Below are positions 6,183 to 7,075 of a stretch of 7,075 bases of DNA, one piece after another (the first letter of the stretch is position 1; each line of letters starts with the position of its first letter). The notes below the pieces were generated by a model. It saw only the letters and a program-made list of their open reading frames with translations, ran no database searches and had not been told where the DNA came from. Source of the stretch: Natrialbaceae archaeon (lineage in GTDB: Archaea > Halobacteriota > Halobacteria > Halobacteriales > Natrialbaceae); the NCBI GenBank assembly GCA_003552885.1, contig PUPA01000088.1, forward strand, positions 1 to 7,075, written 5' to 3'. Both the position numbers and the translations under genes were made by a program.

Positions 6183-6238
6183 CCGTCCCGGCTCTCACGC
6201 CGCGCCGTCGGGGTCGCCGTCCCGGTTCTCACCCCGCG
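6183..6238. repeat. 22-bp direct repeat upstream of the HAD gene
   Basis: A 22-bp sequence at 6183-6204 (beginning CCGTCCCGG, ending CCGCG) recurs at 6217-6238 with 20 of 22 bases identical, a centre-to-centre distance of 34 bp. It lies in the divergent intergenic region, 55-110 bases before the HAD start. The region is otherwise C-rich on this strand. It may be paired binding sites or a simple duplication; nothing else supports a function. Confidence 0.6.
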
Positions 6239-6260
6239 GTCCCCGAGCCTCCCAGGGGTG

Positions 6261-6270
6261 CGTTTTTCAG
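6261..6270 (+). promoter_or_regulatory. Possible core promoter of the HAD gene
   Basis: The run of five T in CGTTTTTCAG lies about 26-30 bases before the ATG at 6293. It is the only AT-rich patch at that distance in a GC-rich intergenic region, and its spacing fits a TATA element for a leaderless transcript. The match to a TATA consensus is weak. Confidence 0.35.
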
Positions 6271-6292
6271 CGGGCCGACCCTAGCACGGACG

Positions 6293-6973
6293 ATGGACGT
6301 CGACGCGGTGCTTTTCGACCTCGACGGGACGCTCTGTACGGCCGACCAGTCCGGCGAGCAGCTGTACTTCGGCGCGTTCGACCGTGCGGGCGTCGAGCCC
6401 TTCGGCCGTCCGGAGGCGCTGTGGGAAGCGCTCGACTACCCGCCGCCGCCGGGTGGCTGGCGGGCGTCGCTGATCGCCGCGTTCGCGAAGGTCGCCGCCG
6501 CACACGGCCGGACTGTCGACGCCGAGGCGCTCGCGGCGGGCTTCCAGGAGGTCGCCGATCCCGGCGCCGTCTCCTTCCGTCCGGGTGCCCGGGAGGCCCT
6601 GGCGAGTGCACGCGAGGTGGGGCCGGTCGGGCTCGTCACGAACGGCCCCGAACGTCGGCAGGGCCCGAAGCTCTCGACGCTCGGGCTCGAGGGCCGGTTC
6701 GACGTGACCGTCTTCGCCGGGGACGCGGTCGAGCGAAAGCCCCACCCGGCCCCGTTCCGGCGCGCGCTCGACGCCCTCGGCGTCGACGCGTCGAGGGCGG
6801 CGTACGTCGGCAACTCCCTCGAGTACGACGTGGCCGGCGCGGCCGCGGCCGGCCTCGTGAGCGTCTGGTGTCCGGACGTCGACGGCACGGAGCCGGACGG
6901 CTACCGACCGGACCACGTGATCGAGCACGTCGGCGACCTCGGCTCCGTTCTCCGCCGGGGCGATCGGCCGTGA
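6293..6973 (+). CDS. HAD-superfamily hydrolase (phosphatase-like)
   Basis: A 226-residue cytosolic hydrolase of the haloacid dehalogenase superfamily, of the phosphoglycolate phosphatase/YjjG-like type with an alpha-helical cap between motifs I and II. Motif I is FDLDGT with nucleophile D9 and acid/base D11. Motif II is VTNG with T116, motif III is ERKPHP with K149, and motif IV is YVGNSLEYDVAGA with the Mg ligand D179. The first acidic position of motif IV is Asn174 rather than Asp, a variation seen in many family members. The substrate cannot be predicted. The ATG at 6293 is chosen because the nucleophile motif normally lies within the first 10-12 residues; an in-frame ATG at 6161 would add 44 low-complexity residues. 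The stop overlaps the next gene's GTG (GTGA), so a coupled pair with a probable phosphotransferase is likely. Confidence 0.9.
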   Translation: MDVDAVLFDLDGTLCTADQSGEQLYFGAFDRAGVEPFGRPEALWEALDYPPPPGGWRASLIAAFAKVAAAHGRTVDAEALAAGFQEVADPGAVSFRPGAREALASAREVGPVGLVTNGPERRQGPKLSTLGLEGRFDVTVFAGDAVERKPHPAPFRRALDALGVDASRAAYVGNSLEYDVAGAAAAGLVSVWCPDVDGTEPDGYRPDHVIEHVGDLGSVLRRGDRP

Positions 6974-7075
6974 CGGCCGGCCCGGGACCGCCGGAGCCGT
7001 CGACGCTGGCCGCGCGGCTGTTTCCCGAGCGGACCGTCGCCGAGGTCCACGAACCGCCACAGGGAAACGACAAGC
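6970..7075 (+). CDS. 5' end of a possible phosphotransferase (APH-like kinase)
   Basis: A GTG start overlaps the HAD stop (GTGA) and opens a frame that stays open for 35 codons to the window end. The visible protein starts MTAGPGPPEPSTLAARLFPE and continues RTVAEVHEPPQGNDK. The pattern of a hydrophobic helix, then VAEVxEPxxGNxK, resembles the N-terminal lobe of haloarchaeal aminoglycoside-phosphotransferase-like kinases, where a Gly-rich GN(x)K segment leads into the first strands. Too little is present to confirm this and no catalytic motif lies within the window. The coding call rests on the coupling with the HAD gene and the absence of stops. Confidence 0.5.
   Translation, partial: MTAGPGPPEPSTLAARLFPERTVAEVHEPPQGNDK

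Noticed and set aside
5084..6232. A 382-residue minus-strand frame overlapping the AI-2E gene
   Set aside because: It is a shifted frame of the same strand with Arg-rich low-complexity content; the 4849-6135 frame has membrane helices and family motifs.
6161..6292. An in-frame ATG at 6161 as the start of the HAD protein
   Set aside because: It would add 44 Pro/Arg-rich residues before the nucleophile motif and place the start inside the phased GGTAC array. The ATG at 6293 puts DLDGT at the expected position.

Overview
The window comes from a haloarchaeon (class Halobacteria). It is very GC-rich with strong G/C preference at third codon positions. The proteins are acidic (the S2 N-terminus, enolase, the AI-2E transporter tail). 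The left end carries the archaeal gene order rpoN-rpoK-eno-rps2, in which enolase sits inside a transcription/translation operon. Starts are mostly without a Shine-Dalgarno sequence, and AT-rich patches about 25-35 bases upstream fit leaderless transcription. No gene-free stretch exceeds 300 bases.

Layout. (1) 1-2226, plus strand: the 3' end of rpoN, then rpoK, eno and rps2, each start overlapping the previous stop by 1 or 4 bases. This is a tightly coupled housekeeping operon for two small RNA polymerase subunits, a glycolytic enzyme and a small-subunit ribosomal protein. (2) 2227-2333: a short gap between convergent genes that holds three tandem 22-bp repeats and a GC-rich stem-loop. (3) 2334-6135, minus strand: an AI-2E/PerM-family membrane protein (upstream) and a heavy-metal P1B-type ATPase (downstream), separated by about 120 bases. 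That gap contains a promoter-like inverted repeat and a possible 22-residue leader ORF whose stop overlaps the ATPase GTG start. (4) 6136-6292: a divergent intergenic region with a helically phased GGTAC/GTACC array next to the AI-2E start and a 22-bp direct repeat in front of the HAD gene. (5) 6293-7075, plus strand: a HAD-superfamily phosphatase translationally coupled to a partial gene that resembles a phosphotransferase.

The main point of interest is the P-type ATPase. Its catalytic machinery is intact, but the usual transition-metal ligands are replaced at three places: the HMA CxxC is SxxC, the membrane CPC is TPW preceded by Cys, and the M8 Met/Ser motif is absent. It looks like an active P1B pump with an atypical transport site, possibly under its own operator and leader-peptide control. 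I see no CRISPR array, insertion sequence, tRNA or rRNA.
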